Shown here: positions 10,540-23,200 of the stretch, one piece after another
How positions within the stretch are numbered: the first letter of the stretch is position 1
Layout of the letters: each line of letters begins with the position of its first letter
Assembly: GCA_021464245.1 (NCBI GenBank)
Contig: JADCRB010000021.1
Span: 2,307,484 to 2,371,483 of the forward strand
Reading direction: 5' to 3'
From: Carallia brachiata
Taxonomy: Eukaryota; Streptophyta; Magnoliopsida; Malpighiales; Rhizophoraceae
DNA length: 64,000 nucleotides
The notes under the pieces: model-generated
Seen by the model: the letters and a program-made list of their open reading frames with translations, nothing else
Database searches by the model: none
Told to the model about the DNA's origin: nothing
Translations under genes and position numbers: made by a program

Positions 10540-12532
10540 CCCTTTCCCCTTTACAAGGATTGAACAAACGCTCCACCCCCCAACCTGCACTCTTTTGTCA
10601 TTCATTCTCTTTACAACCACTACGTCCCCAGTTAGCTTGCCGGGATGGACAAAGGGGTCCAGTGACTAATGACTGTAGTAGAGTAGAATAATCTTCCTGA
10701 AAGCACTTCATCATTGGATTGGTGGGAGGGGAGCTTGATTTGCTTATTGTTACATACTAGGTGTGCATCATTAGTTACTTACATGAAGCAACAGATCAAG
10801 GCTCAAAGAAGCAAGCGTCTTGCAGTTGATGGGAAGTAACAAGGAGTTGCCATCTCTAATACTTTCATTGCATTGCTTGATAACTTCTCTGCTCAAATGA
10901 CTAATTTGTTCGATAAACCTTTTGATCTACTACCACCCTGATCATCTGTTAATTGTATTTCATATATTTGCCTTCATTCAATAGCCTCTTGTCATTTCCT
11001 TCACTTGCAAAAGGGGGTGCAATTCTTGTAGATTTCGCACGTTTCTTTGCTTTTGCTAACTACACTGAAAGAGAATGAGAAAGAGAAGGGCGAGCATTAG
11101 AATAATGTGCGACAAAATCAACGATTAGTTACGCTTGGAGTGGCTTGCATTCTGTTGGTCTGTCGGTCCATGTTTTCTTTTTAAGAACCTTGTTCACCCA
11201 AAAGTAGCCAACAAATTCCTCCCATCTGCTTTAATCCCCCTCGTTCGCTGTTGCTTTTCTCATTGCAAACATGAAGTTGAGGCGAAAGGTTGGAATTGAA
11301 TGGCCTCGTCAGTGGTCACTACTCACAACAAAGGATCTAAGCGGAAAAGGTGTCCAGGGCAAGTAATTGTAGACTTGCCATGCTGGTAGATGGAGATCTC
11401 AAGAACAACGCTTGCAGTTGCAGACTAACGAAATACAAATTTGTCATCCATAAAGGAAAAAGGGTTACAAATATCCACTCCTCTGCTTTGGGACTAGATA
11501 AATAACGATAATTTTATATTCTCATAAACCGTAAAGTTCTTTTTTTTTTTTTGAACAAAAAATCCCATTCATGATTCAACAGAAACTTTTTTTTCCCCCT
11601 TCAAAATGGTCGCAGGTAGTTGCCAAAGGACCTCTGGCTCCGGGGAGGCTACCATTTCTCGCTTAGTGTTGATGGCCCACGCCAAACTGACATGGAGCGG
11701 TTTGTGTTCTCTTTCTGTGTGTGCGCATGCGTGCTTGTGCATTGTGTGTGTGTGCATGGTGCGCACAAGCGACCTGTATGTCAGCGAGAACAAGTATAGG
11801 GTAATTATCCCTTTTCCTTGAGGGTGCTGGCGTTTGAAACTCAACCTCTTGAAGCAAACATTTCTTAACTATTGTGGTTCCGACTTGTATTCTCTAATGC
11901 ATAGGCGCTATTTGCCTATCTTCATGTCGAACGTCAACTTTGGTAAACCAAGTGTTCAACAGCAGAACTGTTCCTAGCAGAGTGCAAATAGTTTAAGTTC
12001 CGTTACCCTACATGGGATTGACGACATGCCTTTGTTAATGTCATTTTCAACATTGGCCTTCTAGCCGTAAAGCTCTCTATGATTATGAGGAAGCTCGAGC
12101 CAGTGAAAGTGTTGTTTGACTTGCATTCATTTTTCGCAGTGCGGTGTTATTGGTGTTATACGGCTGCCATGGCCATTTACGTAATTTGGATTGGCAATTG
12201 TGAGACCAGGCCTCCCTTCAGAGATGCAGGGAAGGAGGCACCCAGGGCCACAGGTAAGGTAAAGAAAATCATTCTGCACGGAAAACCAGTAAAATGGGGC
12301 TTAAATTTTCCAAAAATGTAATAATCGATCTACATATGATGCAAAAATGAAGAAACTGATCCTTTAATTTTGGTTTTTATCAGTCATACACTATTTGCAG
12401 TACAAATTACAGGGAAAGAAAGAATAAACTAATATCAAGATGATCATTTGAAGAAAATGTTTAAAAAAAAGGTTAGGAGAAGCCTTTACGCTGAAAACAG
12501 AACTCAATGAATGCCTCTGTGAAGATGTTGCA
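10540..12532. other. Intergenic region between convergent genes
   Basis: Holds the 3' ends of the coiled-coil gene (+) and of the nucleotide-sugar transporter (-). There is an alternating purine-pyrimidine tract at 11712-11768 and poly-T at 11540-11552. I see no coding region: the open frames are short and unlike any family I know. Confidence 0.5.
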
Positions 12533-15500
12533 CTATCTTGGTGGCTTCCCAATGTAATGTAGATATACTGAGACAGAGACAACACTGGAAAGAAAATCGA
12601 TATGGTTGTCAATAAGCATAATCACTTAATCTCAGGATAACAATAATCATTACTCCTGCATATGTTATAAATGTAGCACATGCACAGAATTTCACAGTAA
12701 TTAAGGTATCATCTCTGCTTATAAGATCAACTTATGTGGATTCTAGCTTAGCATCATGCAAAATCTTAAAATATCCACATTACTGAGTCATAGTCTGTGA
12801 CAATGGTAGATAAGTTAAATGCAGCAGCCACTAAGGGTAGCTTACATTGTGCCAAGAAAGAAGGCAAGAGACAGATGGAAGCCAAAAAGAAAGATGGAGA
12901 CAACTGCCGTCAGAAGCATTGCCACTGAAGTAGAATAAACCTGCAAACCAATGAAAGTTCTCAATTATAGAAATCCAGAAAAAAACTTCGATGCATTTCA
13001 TATTGTTTTCAGACACTTGGTTAGCTTAAACTATGACCCTAAAGTCCATGGCCAAGAAAAAGAAACTTTTTTTTTCTTTTTTACACTGAGATAAAAGATA
13101 AATTCTTAAGATTTTGTCAATAGTACAAACATCTTGGGCACTAATTCTTCTTGTTGCTGAAGAAAAGAACAAGCACAATATGCAAATAACTAAATGGCCG
13201 ACAACTGCAACTTATAATCCATGCCTTACCTTTACAATGTTATCTGCATACTTCATCACCATGGATACAGCAATGCCACTGCACAGACAATAGACTATAA
13301 TATGAACAAGCACAATAGGAAATTGTTGGAAGAAAAGAATACTTATATCATGTGTTTGTGACTAGAAAAACTATTTTTCTGTATATTTGTATATACATTC
13401 AATGATTATTCTGGTTAAAAGCAAACAAAGATGCAATCATTGGCACAGTGTAGGCAGCGTTTATTGTAAAACAATCAAGAGATAAGTCAATTGCATTTCT
13501 TCTTCATCTTTTCAAGTCATTTATGCAGCTACCAATTGAGCTCAAGTGTTATTCTCAAATTCTTGATTGACGCTGAATCTGTTCCTCAGTTTCTTGCATG
13601 GAGGAAAGGACCTCGAAGAGGAATATTTTAATATGCACATACAGAGTACAAGTGTTTAAAAATGGTACAAGTTATAATATCAAGTCCTCAGGAAATAAGC
13701 ATCTTTGCTATTTTTCAACTCCGACATCGGAAATCGCTAGAATCTATTACAAACAAGCAAATGAAGCAATAAAACAGTTGCAGATAACAAGATGAAGCCA
13801 TAGAAGGAAATAACTGACCTTAATGCATGATTGAGAATCATGAGAGTTGTAATCAATGAGTATCCATGGAAGAAACCCCTGAAAATACAGGAAACCTATT
13901 ATTTTCAAAAGACCAAGCAGCGATAAACTAATGAGCAAAAGAGAAGAACTTCCTAATTTTAAAGTGTACAACCAAATCAATGAAACAATAGACGCAAATA
14001 CATTAAATCCTACGTACACACAGAGATGAGACAAATTAGAGCAATGAAGAATAGAAAGCGCAAGTTTACTCATTCATGACTGCGTCAAAATCTTGAATCA
14101 GTATTGCAACAGCATTGAAGACCATTCCAAAAACATATAGCCAAAAATTTTGCACATTTATGTTTCTTGAAGGACGCTTTTTCATTATAGCCTGTGAAAA
14201 GCAGAAGAAAACTAGTAAACAGCAATGAACTTTCAGACCAAACTATTGAGAATTTCTAGTATTCTTGCCACTTGCCACCTTAGCATATCCCTTGACTGGG
14301 ACAATGCTTATTGTTCGAGAACAACAGTTAATCCAGAAAATCCAATGCCCAAGGTGTCATGGGTCACAAACTATCTTAATAAAGGAATTAATCATGAAGT
14401 ATGCGACTTTTTTAAAAAAATACCTCAGTGTACACCCCAGCAAAACCACTTAAGAGTGCCATTATCTGCACAAGAATCATTGACAACATAACAGGCTCAT
14501 AAGCAGATAAAGAATTTTTTTAGGCTAAAAAAAGAAGAAAAACCTTATTTCCCTTCCCTTTTGGTAAATTCCTTCATCTCTTTCAAGAGCCTAAAAGGGG
14601 TAAAAAAAAAAAAATACTGTTCTTTGTCCAAAAAAAGAAAAAAAAAGAAAGAAAAAAAGGATGCTCACAATTGCCATTATCCAACCCTGAAGAGGTGTCT
14701 GGAGAACATGATCAGAACTGCAAGAAGAATATCATTCTCTAAGGCATAGACAATGAATTAAAGGTCAAATAATAATGGCATGCTTAGAAATGAATCTGAA
14801 TTGCCAATTTCACAGTAGCCAAGGTGTTGGTCACTCTTACGAAGGATTCAGCTGTGCTGTTGTGCACCCAGCGCACAATAGAATAAAGGCCACCCATTGA
14901 ATCTGGCTCAACCTGGAACAATATATCAATTAGACAATGGCTGTGCCACTGTAAGCATCTGGCAAAATCTTTATCGTTGAGGCATATCTTCAATTGAAGT
15001 GACTCCTCAAGTCAAAAATATATCAAGTATATTGAAAATATATTCCATAGTGAAGAATAACATTAACACCCAGCGAAAAAAATTGATAAAAATGTTACTT
15101 TTTCTTAAGTATGAGTCGATATAAAACGCCAGTGCTGACAGTATTGAGATTCTTCAATATCTGATAGCCTGGTGCGTCCACATATGCAAAGATGTAATAC
15201 TGCCACAAAAAATTTGCAATGCACCAATAATTAGATTGGTCACCCTGTTGAAGCCTAGTATAAACAAACAAATTAGCAGAACTCACTTGAAGCAAATTCT
15301 TGACGAGATAAAGTGCCGCAGGGATGGGGTAAACAATAACTTCATCCATAGTGGTACTCAACCTAGTTGAACAATACGATACAAAATAGCATGAGATATC
15401 ATAGAGTAATTGCCCAATGCAATTCACAACAGAGTTACCAACAACTAAAATAGAGCACTGTCCAAAAGTATGAAATCATAAAGACAGCCAGAATATGGGA

Positions 15501-17148
15501 ATGAAATGAGTCAGTAAGTGAAGCAAGATAAAATTTAGCAGATAAACATCTACATAAAGAATACAACAACAAACCCCTATTCCGAAATTTAATTGGGATC
15601 AATTAAATGAATCATTTCTCACAATTCCATGATATCATGACTGATTTTGGTGTGTGATATAATTGTTTTAAATCCTTCTTAACCAAAGATTCCTAGTTAA
15701 ACTAGGTCATCTTCTACTTCTCCTCTCACCATCTGGCTAGATTTAGTCACCTCTCTTGATTACAAGTTTTGAAGATCTACATTGGACATGTCCAAACAAA
15801 CACAAATGTCACCACCTCAGTTTATCTCTAATCGGTGCAAACTGCTCTGAATATCCTAAATTCTTATTTAGAACTTTTTAAACTGGCCATAAAATCATTA
15901 AGCATTCTCACCTCAGAATATTCATTCTTTGGACATCATGTATCTTGACACTTACATTGTACAACATCATTGACCTGATTGTTGTCGATAGAATTTATCC
16001 TTCAACTTGATAGAAATTTTGCAATTACACAAAACTCCAGCCATACTATCTTCATTTAGGTATCAAACCCTCATTGTATGAAGAATGCCTTGCTCTATAT
16101 TAGAGGCAAAGTTTAGGCGAACCATATGAAAACAGAATTGTAGCCTAGTTGATTTAGGAATTCAAAGACAGAGAAAGGAAAGAAAATTATTTCATCAACA
16201 AACAGTTGAAGATAACCTGTTGTCTTCCGTGACACCACTACTTTTCCAGATCCTTACTAAGGCTGCAAGTGATAATGCACATTTTAAAGTCTCCACCTAA
16301 ATCATGCAAAGAGGAAACAAATATGTCAAAGAAAATGTTTCCAAGATTAAACTTTGATACACGGACATATACCAAAATGAGTATAAGTTATGTCTAGAAA
16401 GCAGATGTAAAAATGCAGTTTATAAGTTAAGGTGAGAAAATAAATAGCAAGACTCAGAATAGAAGACAAGGTAAGATTTGCTGACCAAGAAATTTGCAGT
16501 GGTAACACTATACTCGTACTTGCCAGCGCGCTTGGACCAGACAATGAGAATTGCTTGGGAACTAGTTAAAACGGTCAATGCAAGTGTAACAACCGTCCTA
16601 TTGCATTGAGAGGGAGAAACCAACAAAAAGAAAAAAATTGAAACAAAGAACCATCATAAGAAAACGCTGCTGATACTCTTGTTCTTCTTCTACTACATCA
16701 GTCAGCCAGTCAGGCTAATAAGTTAGCGAGAATAGTGAGAATATGAAGAAGGACGGAAGGAATAAAGAATAAAGAATAAAGAGCGAGAGTAACATTAAAA
16801 AGCAGGGTCGCGGTCGATCTTACTTTCGTTTCCACTTGGAGCGGTCGTCAGAGGCACCTCCCCGCAGTCCCATTGCAGCTGCAGCAACGTTGTTTCTTAA
16901 GTTCTCAATGTCACCGGCAGCCGCAGCCGCAGCCGCAGCCGCAGCAGCAGCAGTGCCTCCATCTTTATCCTACAACAATTAACATAATAACTATCTTAAC
17001 TACGGATCGGGCAGGCGTAGTGAATACGATAGTGAATACATTTAAAAGTAGGGAAAACAAAAACAAAAAAACAAAAGGAGGAAGCGAAATTTAAAAGCAG
17101 AAAACGAGAAACCTCGTCGTCGTCGTCTTTGATTTTCCTATACTCCAT
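12533..17148 (-). CDS. Nucleotide-sugar transporter, CMP-sialic acid transporter-like
   Basis: Predicted Golgi/ER multi-pass antiporter of the NST/DMT family, exchanging a nucleotide sugar for a nucleoside monophosphate. Fourteen exons on the minus strand: 17148-17113, 16969-16824, 16597-16486, 16296-16217, 15362-15287, 15199-15099, 14912-14841, 14717-14669, 14465-14424, 14191-14070, 13878-13819, 13278-13230, 12940-12846 and 12584-12533. Every intron is GT-AG and every phase agrees, giving 363 aa. Family segments seen in order: LTSSQAILIVWSKRAGKYEY, DEVIVYPIPAALYLVKNLLQ, AYVDAPGYQILKNLN, SGFAGVYTEAIMKKRPSRNI, NHALSGIAVSMVMKYADNIV and SLAFFLGT. The cytosolic N-terminus has an acidic DDDDE patch and about ten Ala. 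The sequence matches what I recall of Arabidopsis At4g35335 (CMP-sialic acid transporter 4). Plants make little or no sialic acid, so the true substrate is open. Confidence 0.96.
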
Positions 17149-17569
17149 TACGCCGCCCTCTCCTTCCTCTCCTTTCCTTTCTTCTCTTCTCCTCTCAAAT
17201 GTAAAAGTGGATTGCGATTGAAACTGAGCTGCTGCTGCTGCAAGGCGTTAGTTAACTTCACATAATCATCAGATCTCCTCTCCTGTATTCTGAGCGGAGG
17301 GGAATGAGTGCTTCCAATCTGCTCTTGGAGTTTTCGTTTCCACCACCCACAGTCACAGAACAGCCACGGACGGTGCTAGAGCCGCTGTGGTCCCCCAGCC
17401 CAGATCTTCAACTAATATGGATCGTCCCCAGCCCAACCCAACCCAACCCAACCCAATAAAAGAAACGAAAAAGCAGGACAACCAACGAACCAACTAACTA
17501 ACGAACTAACTAACTTAGATGGGCCTTTTACAACCAGCCCTAGAAAGAAATCTTCCAGCCCCCTATATT

Positions 17570-17570
17570 A

Positions 17571-17587
<17 letters not shown>
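17570..17587. repeat. (TA)n microsatellite
   Basis: A TA run followed directly by about 17 T residues. It is the first of two TA tracts within 80 bases. Confidence 0.9.
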
Positions 17588-17604
<17 letters not shown>

Positions 17605-17611
17605 GACATAC

Positions 17612-17616
<5 letters not shown>

Positions 17617-17646
<30 letters not shown>
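17617..17646. repeat. (TA)n microsatellite
   Basis: The second, longer TA tract of the pair. Both could extrude as cruciforms or slip in replication. Confidence 0.9.
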
Positions 17647-17648
<2 letters not shown>

Positions 17649-18374
17649 CCAATAATGGAGCTATTTCATGCCCATCCATCTCAATCGTATTCTTATTTGT
17701 ATATATATACGATAATATTAGGAACCACAGTCCCTGAAACAGGAGAGCCAAGCCGCCTTTGTAAGTTTGTTTTGCCTTGTTATAAAAAATAAAAAAAGAA
17801 AAAAAGAAAGAAAGAAATGGGCTGTGGCCCCCTAACAAAGCCCGTTTACATATTGCATATGGAGGATTGGTGGGGCGGGGCCCCGGGGGAAAGGGGAGAA
17901 GGGGGTTGGGGGCGATTGTTTTGCCTCCGCCATGTTTAGTTAAGCAGGCAATAAGGTTCTTCCGCAACAATAAATAACTGAGAGGAAGAGTCCTTCTTAT
18001 CTTATGGAGCCTTCCCTCATCTTGCATCGTGCCTTGGCTTATTGGATTTGTGTGGGTAATTGAAAGAGAAAAACAGCAACAATTATTAATAACCCAAACA
18101 ATCTGTGATGAACTGCTTCCTAGAATGCCACAAATCACAATCTCATAAATCAGTCTCATCAATAAGATGAAGGAAAAGGAGACAATTCAAAAACTTAGCC
18201 TGGGCCAGCCCATTTGGGTCAACTTGAGAACTTAGCTTTTGGGCCTTGAGGCGGCACATTTTGGACTTATTCCACTCATCGGGGGCCCAACTTATTAACC
18301 AAAAATATTTTATTTATTTTTATATATGTGTGAATGATAGCCGTGTAATTAAAACCGCACATTCTGATCAGCTT

Positions 18375-18505
18375 CACCGAAACTAAATTGAAATCGCCAA
18401 AATTGTCAAAAACAGGTTGATTATAGTTTATAATTTAAGTGAATTTCTTCAATGGTTTAATTGCTGTTTTAGAAATTTAAAAACCATTAAAATCGAGCCA
18501 ACAAT
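18375..18505 (+). mobile_element. Fragment related to the hAT-like element at 39.5 kb
   Basis: Read by eye, this stretch aligns with 39555-39680: both contain a TTATRGTTTA block, then ATGGTTTAATTG followed by a variant of TGGTTTTA, then an A-rich run ending in a RAACYATTAAAA/GAGCC-like block. It lacks clear terminal inverted repeats, so it is probably a truncated or decayed copy of the same family. The boundaries are estimates. Confidence 0.45.
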
Positions 18506-19240
18506 TTTCTAATACTAAAACTAAAAATTTATTTTATAGAGACACACGAATTATTCTAAAAAATCCAATCACCTCTACCTAAATGTAGAATTTCGTTCTA
18601 TTTATATTTGTGCTTAAATGTAGTTGATTTTCTCCTATGGTATGGTTTACTTAGAATTGAATGTTATCCATTTTGATTTTTTTTTAACTGCCTTTCAAAT
18701 TTTATTCCTCCTCATAAACACAATTCCAACTGCCGAATTAATCAAATTAACTCTGTGACCGCTTTTTATATTTATGTTGATTTGATTACAATTTTAAAAG
18801 TTTTTGAATCGCCATTAAGAATTTAATTTTAATGTTTTTTTTTGGCCAAAAAGAAAAGATCCAGTTACGGCGTGTCGATTATCGAATCTTTGTGTTGGGT
18901 TCAAAAGAAATTTCCATTTGAATAGTCGGTTTAATAACTCTTAAAGGAGTCAGGCCTACCACGGGAACACCAATAAGGCTAACAAGGCTCAACCACTGGT
19001 ATTCCAGTAGACGAGTCTGATTCCAAATGCAGTCCACAGACTTTTATTATCTTTGTGACCACTTTGCGCATTAGCAAAAAGAGGGCATACCGCGCTGAGA
19101 CTCGAATTTAAACGTCGAGTATGAGATATACCGACTTATTACTGAATTACCGACTCACGTTGTTAATTAAAAAAGTATTAATTATTTATTATTTTTTATA
19201 ATTAACTTTTACTTGTTTATCTTCTTTTTCTCCCTTTTAA

Positions 19241-20280
19241 TTTTTTTATCAAAGGAAATCGTTTCATTAAATATTTAATCGATTTCATACATATATCCGA
19301 CACGAAGTCGGAAAGAGCCTACATAAAGTAGGAATAAACGGCACCGATGACTTACAATTGACGTGGTTACAATGACCATTTATAAAACGGGTTTGAAGCC
19401 CGTTTCGACAAACCCTCGAAAGAGGGTATAAACCAAACTGAAAAACTCAGCCGGACTAAATTATAAGGTTGTACAAACCAATTTCGACGGACCTATAAAG
19501 GGAATCAACCGAGAACGTCCGGTAATAATTTCTGAATACTCGACTCGAAACAACACAACAAAAACAGTAGAGAAACATACAACAATACAAATGACAAACA
19601 TACAAATCAAACACTACAGGACACACAAACAGCACAAGTGGACCCCCATCCAACAATGAAACAGTCGAAGCCCTTCTGGTCAGATCTAGTGGCGGCAATG
19701 ATGATGGAAGGAGGTGTCGCCGACGTAACTAAAGGCGGCTGGGGTGACGGCGACGGCCACCGGAGGAGCTGAGCCAGCAACGCCATCCATTGATCAGGAA
19801 ACGGCGTCAGAAATAGGACTTGAAACGTCAACGACGACAGAAGCAGAACCGCTAATGGCGAATCTAGGATTTGTTGCTCCAACGGCGGCTTCAACAAAAG
19901 AATTAGCAGCTTAGGCTCTGCGACAGCTGTAGAGGAAGCATCGGTGGCGTTGGCCGCGCCGGCGGGGGCGGCGGAGGAGGAGGCAGCAGCGGATATGGTA
20001 GTGGATACAGCAGCATTGATGGTGGCAGATACGGCAAAAAGACCGCCCGATTGCAGTGGAGCGAGGATCTGATGACAGAACAGCCATTAGAGGCTTTATT
20101 TAAGTTAGATCTAAGGGAAAAAAGTAGGTACTCTATAGTTGCAGAAAGGAGGATGCGAGAGAGTGGTGCGGAGTGGGGAAAGACAAAAAATGGGCTAAAA
20201 GAAGGTTGAGCGGAGGCAGAGGGATGGGCTGGGAGCTGCTGGTTAGCGGTGGAGGTTAGCCACCACCGGCCAAAAGGTTT
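19241..20280 (-). mobile_element. Retroposon-like segment with a poly(A) 3' end and four hairpins
   Basis: Read on the minus strand, a GC-rich, codon-like part (about 20280-19600) passes into an AT-richer tail that ends CCTTTGATAAAAAAA at 19255-19241, a form typical of plant LINE/SINE 3' ends. The tail carries four perfect short inverted repeats at 19412-19427, 19385-19405, 19318-19332 and 19296-19312, with 5-7 bp arms. I see no complete reverse transcriptase frame. The 5' limit is a guess and no target-site duplication was found. It may be a non-autonomous LINE derivative or a processed copy of an unknown transcript. Confidence 0.4.
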
Positions 20281-23200
20281 TAAAATTTTTGGAGGCAGAG
20301 AATATTAGACAGAAAGAGAGAGAGAGAGACACACAACTATCTTTGTTCTTTTGTATTATCGACAACATGTTCAAACAACCAACAAGTCACGGCTCTACAC
20401 CTCTCTCTCTTTTTCTATAGATTAAAAAATATATATACTCGTTTTCCCTCCCTCTTAATTGGCTTCTTGTGCTCCAAATAATAATCGGCCAGCCCACTGA
20501 TGCCCAAATAAAAAATTAATGATCAGCCTAGTAATTAACTAAACACGACAGGGTCGGTGCTTGATTCTTTTTTGATAGGCATACGGTGCGGGGGACCTTG
20601 CAACTTAATACTCAATCAATCGGGTTTTGTCAAGCCGCTTTGATTGACAGCTAAGTTTGGCAAAAGAAGGAAGAAATTAAACCAGATTAATTGACTGTAT
20701 TACATCGCTAATAATGTCAAAGATTTTGACAGTTGGACTGTCTGACCAGATGATTAAGGTCGCAATTTCATCAGTTATCCTTTTTTATTATCAAGAAATT
20801 GAAATTACGAATCTGCTAATTATAAGTCGTACGAAGGAAATTCATCTGTACATAATTTTTTATTTTTTTTGCCTCAGCACTGCGAAGAAATTATGACGGC
20901 TAATAACCCTGCTTAATGCTGAATTTTTACATCTGAATTTTTCTTTTTTCTTTTTAATTTTTCTTATGTGAGCGAGCGGCGTTTATCGCCCCACACCATG
21001 TTAGGACTGAGGCAGTTGTAATAATTTTCTATATTGATTTGGTTATTTGTTTATTTTCTTCGCAGCACAATACGCAGAGAGATATGGAGGAAAGAGAGAT
21101 AAATTCGGAATTTTAAAAGTATTAATTAATTAATTCTTTTTTTTACAAATTAATTAATTAATTCATGACTACTACCAAGTTTGTTCTGGTATGATAGCCA
21201 AGTCAAATGCACGATTTCAGATAATCTTGAATTATATTCATAAACAAACAATTACACAAATACAGAAGTATACACAATTTTTTTTTTTAAATTTTTCTTC
21301 ATTAAAATGTGTAACGATTTTGATCGCTTTTGTGTTGAGTAGGTACTTTCTTATTTGTAAATCATAATAATTAATAAATTCATTTTAGTCGAATTGTATT
21401 TCAGCTCGTTTAAACATACGTATTTTATATATAGTTGCATACATCTAATATATATGTGTTTGAGTGTGTATGAAGACAGTCCCATATTTAGAAAGTATTT
21501 TAAATTTATTATTAGTAATATATAATATTTATAAAAGTATTAATTGTACAATTTCTTTTATTAAAAAAAATTATCGCAGATATATTAATTATTAGATATA
21601 TAAATTAGGTTGAATTTTTGTTAATTTTATACCTATTTAACTTCACTTATAAGAAAGAACTTTGAGAACGAACATAACTCCTCATAATTAACCATAACGG
21701 CTACCAATTTTAAAATTAATAACGCATAAACTTATGAGTAAAGTAAAATGATTTATCGGCGAATTTATACAAATCGCGATCGTCGATGGTTATACAATCA
21801 TTACTGTTGAGCGTGTGTAATCACGATCGTTAACTTTATATTACTATCACACCAATATTATATAAGAAAAATAATAATAATAAAACCTTACATCACTTAT
21901 GACCAATAGATGTACTATCACACCAATGTTAACTTTAAATTCTTTTTGTTTGTTCTTTAAAAAAAAAAACCTTGCATCTCCGTTGGATTTGACGTCAAAT
22001 AAACCATGAGTGGGACCGGACAAAATCGTGGTCCGCGGGCAGCGCGGCTTGGGGGCAATAATTGAGAGCCTGCCTTTACATATGTGCATAATAATGCTTA
22101 TCAAATCCGAACCAGACATTGATTCGGCGAAAGAATAGGAGCATAAATGTCGGATCATTGATCGAACGGTATATTAAATAAAAATATATATAAATAACAG
22201 TATATCAAATAAAAAATAAATTCTGCCATACTGAGAAAATTTTAAAATAATAAAAAATATGTTATTTTTAAAAGATCTACCACGTAAAAAAACAAAAACC
22301 TTCCAAAGCAAAGAACCTAATATAAAAAGGCATAGCTTGAACATGTTACGATTTACAATAAACCAATAAAGAGGTGAGCAAGCCATCAATCAAATTTTTA
22401 AGATCATTAAAGAAATAAAAAGATTGCTGAAAAAAAACACATTAAAAGAAAAATATTTGTTTAGATTTCATTTTACTTGAAAATCATGGTTGAGGTACAA
22501 AACATACTTAAATGACTTAGAATAGCTATGATACCTCACCAAAATTCAGCAATTGGAAGCTCTTTTGGTTATTTGTTCTTCTTACTGACTGATATTTTGG
22601 GATTGGCAACAATCCAGTTCGGTTAATACAATATAAAACGGCTGAATTTATACAATTATGGTTGGATTTGATCAGATTGAATGCAAAATTGTCTAATTAT
22701 GTGACCCAACTCAATTTAATGCTTAGATAATCAAGTTCTTTGTTGAACTATCTAGACCAGGGCAATAACTATGTGTGTGTTTGTAGATATAATAACAATG
22801 AATAATCATCTTTACAGATAATAAAAGGAGAAGGGAAGAAGTATTAAACACAAAGCAAGCACAAGCACGAGCACGACCATCAAAGGCCATTGGGAAAGTT
22901 GGCATTGTTGTCACCCCAAAGTACCATCCTACTCGACCAGCTCGAAGGAGAGTGCTTCTGTCTGAAATTGGATGTATAGTTTATTAGATGTCGAAAACCA
23001 AAAAAAAAAAAAATGTACAGTTTATTCAAACTCTGCATTTACTTATTATTTTTTTTCTTTTTTCGTTTGTTTCTTTAATTTTTATTAAGATCTTGGGTAA
23101 AACGGGTAGGAAAAATTAAGAAAAAAATGGCAAAAAAATACAAAATTACTTTTAGACATACAATTATAGACCTGTGCTGATTATACAGTAATTATAAAGA

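Larger units (their letters stand above)
17149..19240. other. Transporter promoter, then AT-rich intergenic DNA
   Basis: The first 300 bases are the 5' flank of the nucleotide-sugar transporter, with pyrimidine- and purine-rich runs. Beyond 17.5 kb come two TA microsatellites, a GC-rich patch at 17870-17910 (GGGGCGGGGCCCCGGGGG) and a hAT-element-like fragment around 18.4 kb. Long open frames here (17617-18162 minus) are low-complexity and cross microsatellites, so no gene is supported. Confidence 0.5.

Noticed and set aside
17617..18162. 181-codon minus-strand open frame
   Set aside because: It runs through a TA microsatellite (YIYIYIYI) and a lysine/phenylalanine homopolymer region, has no known domain, and lies in the promoter flank of the nucleotide-sugar transporter.
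18880..19160. Possible tRNA gene or SINE with GACTCGAATTTAAA
   Set aside because: The word recurs at 45268-45281, but no A box at the right distance and no clover-leaf could be drawn, so the segment stays unclassified.
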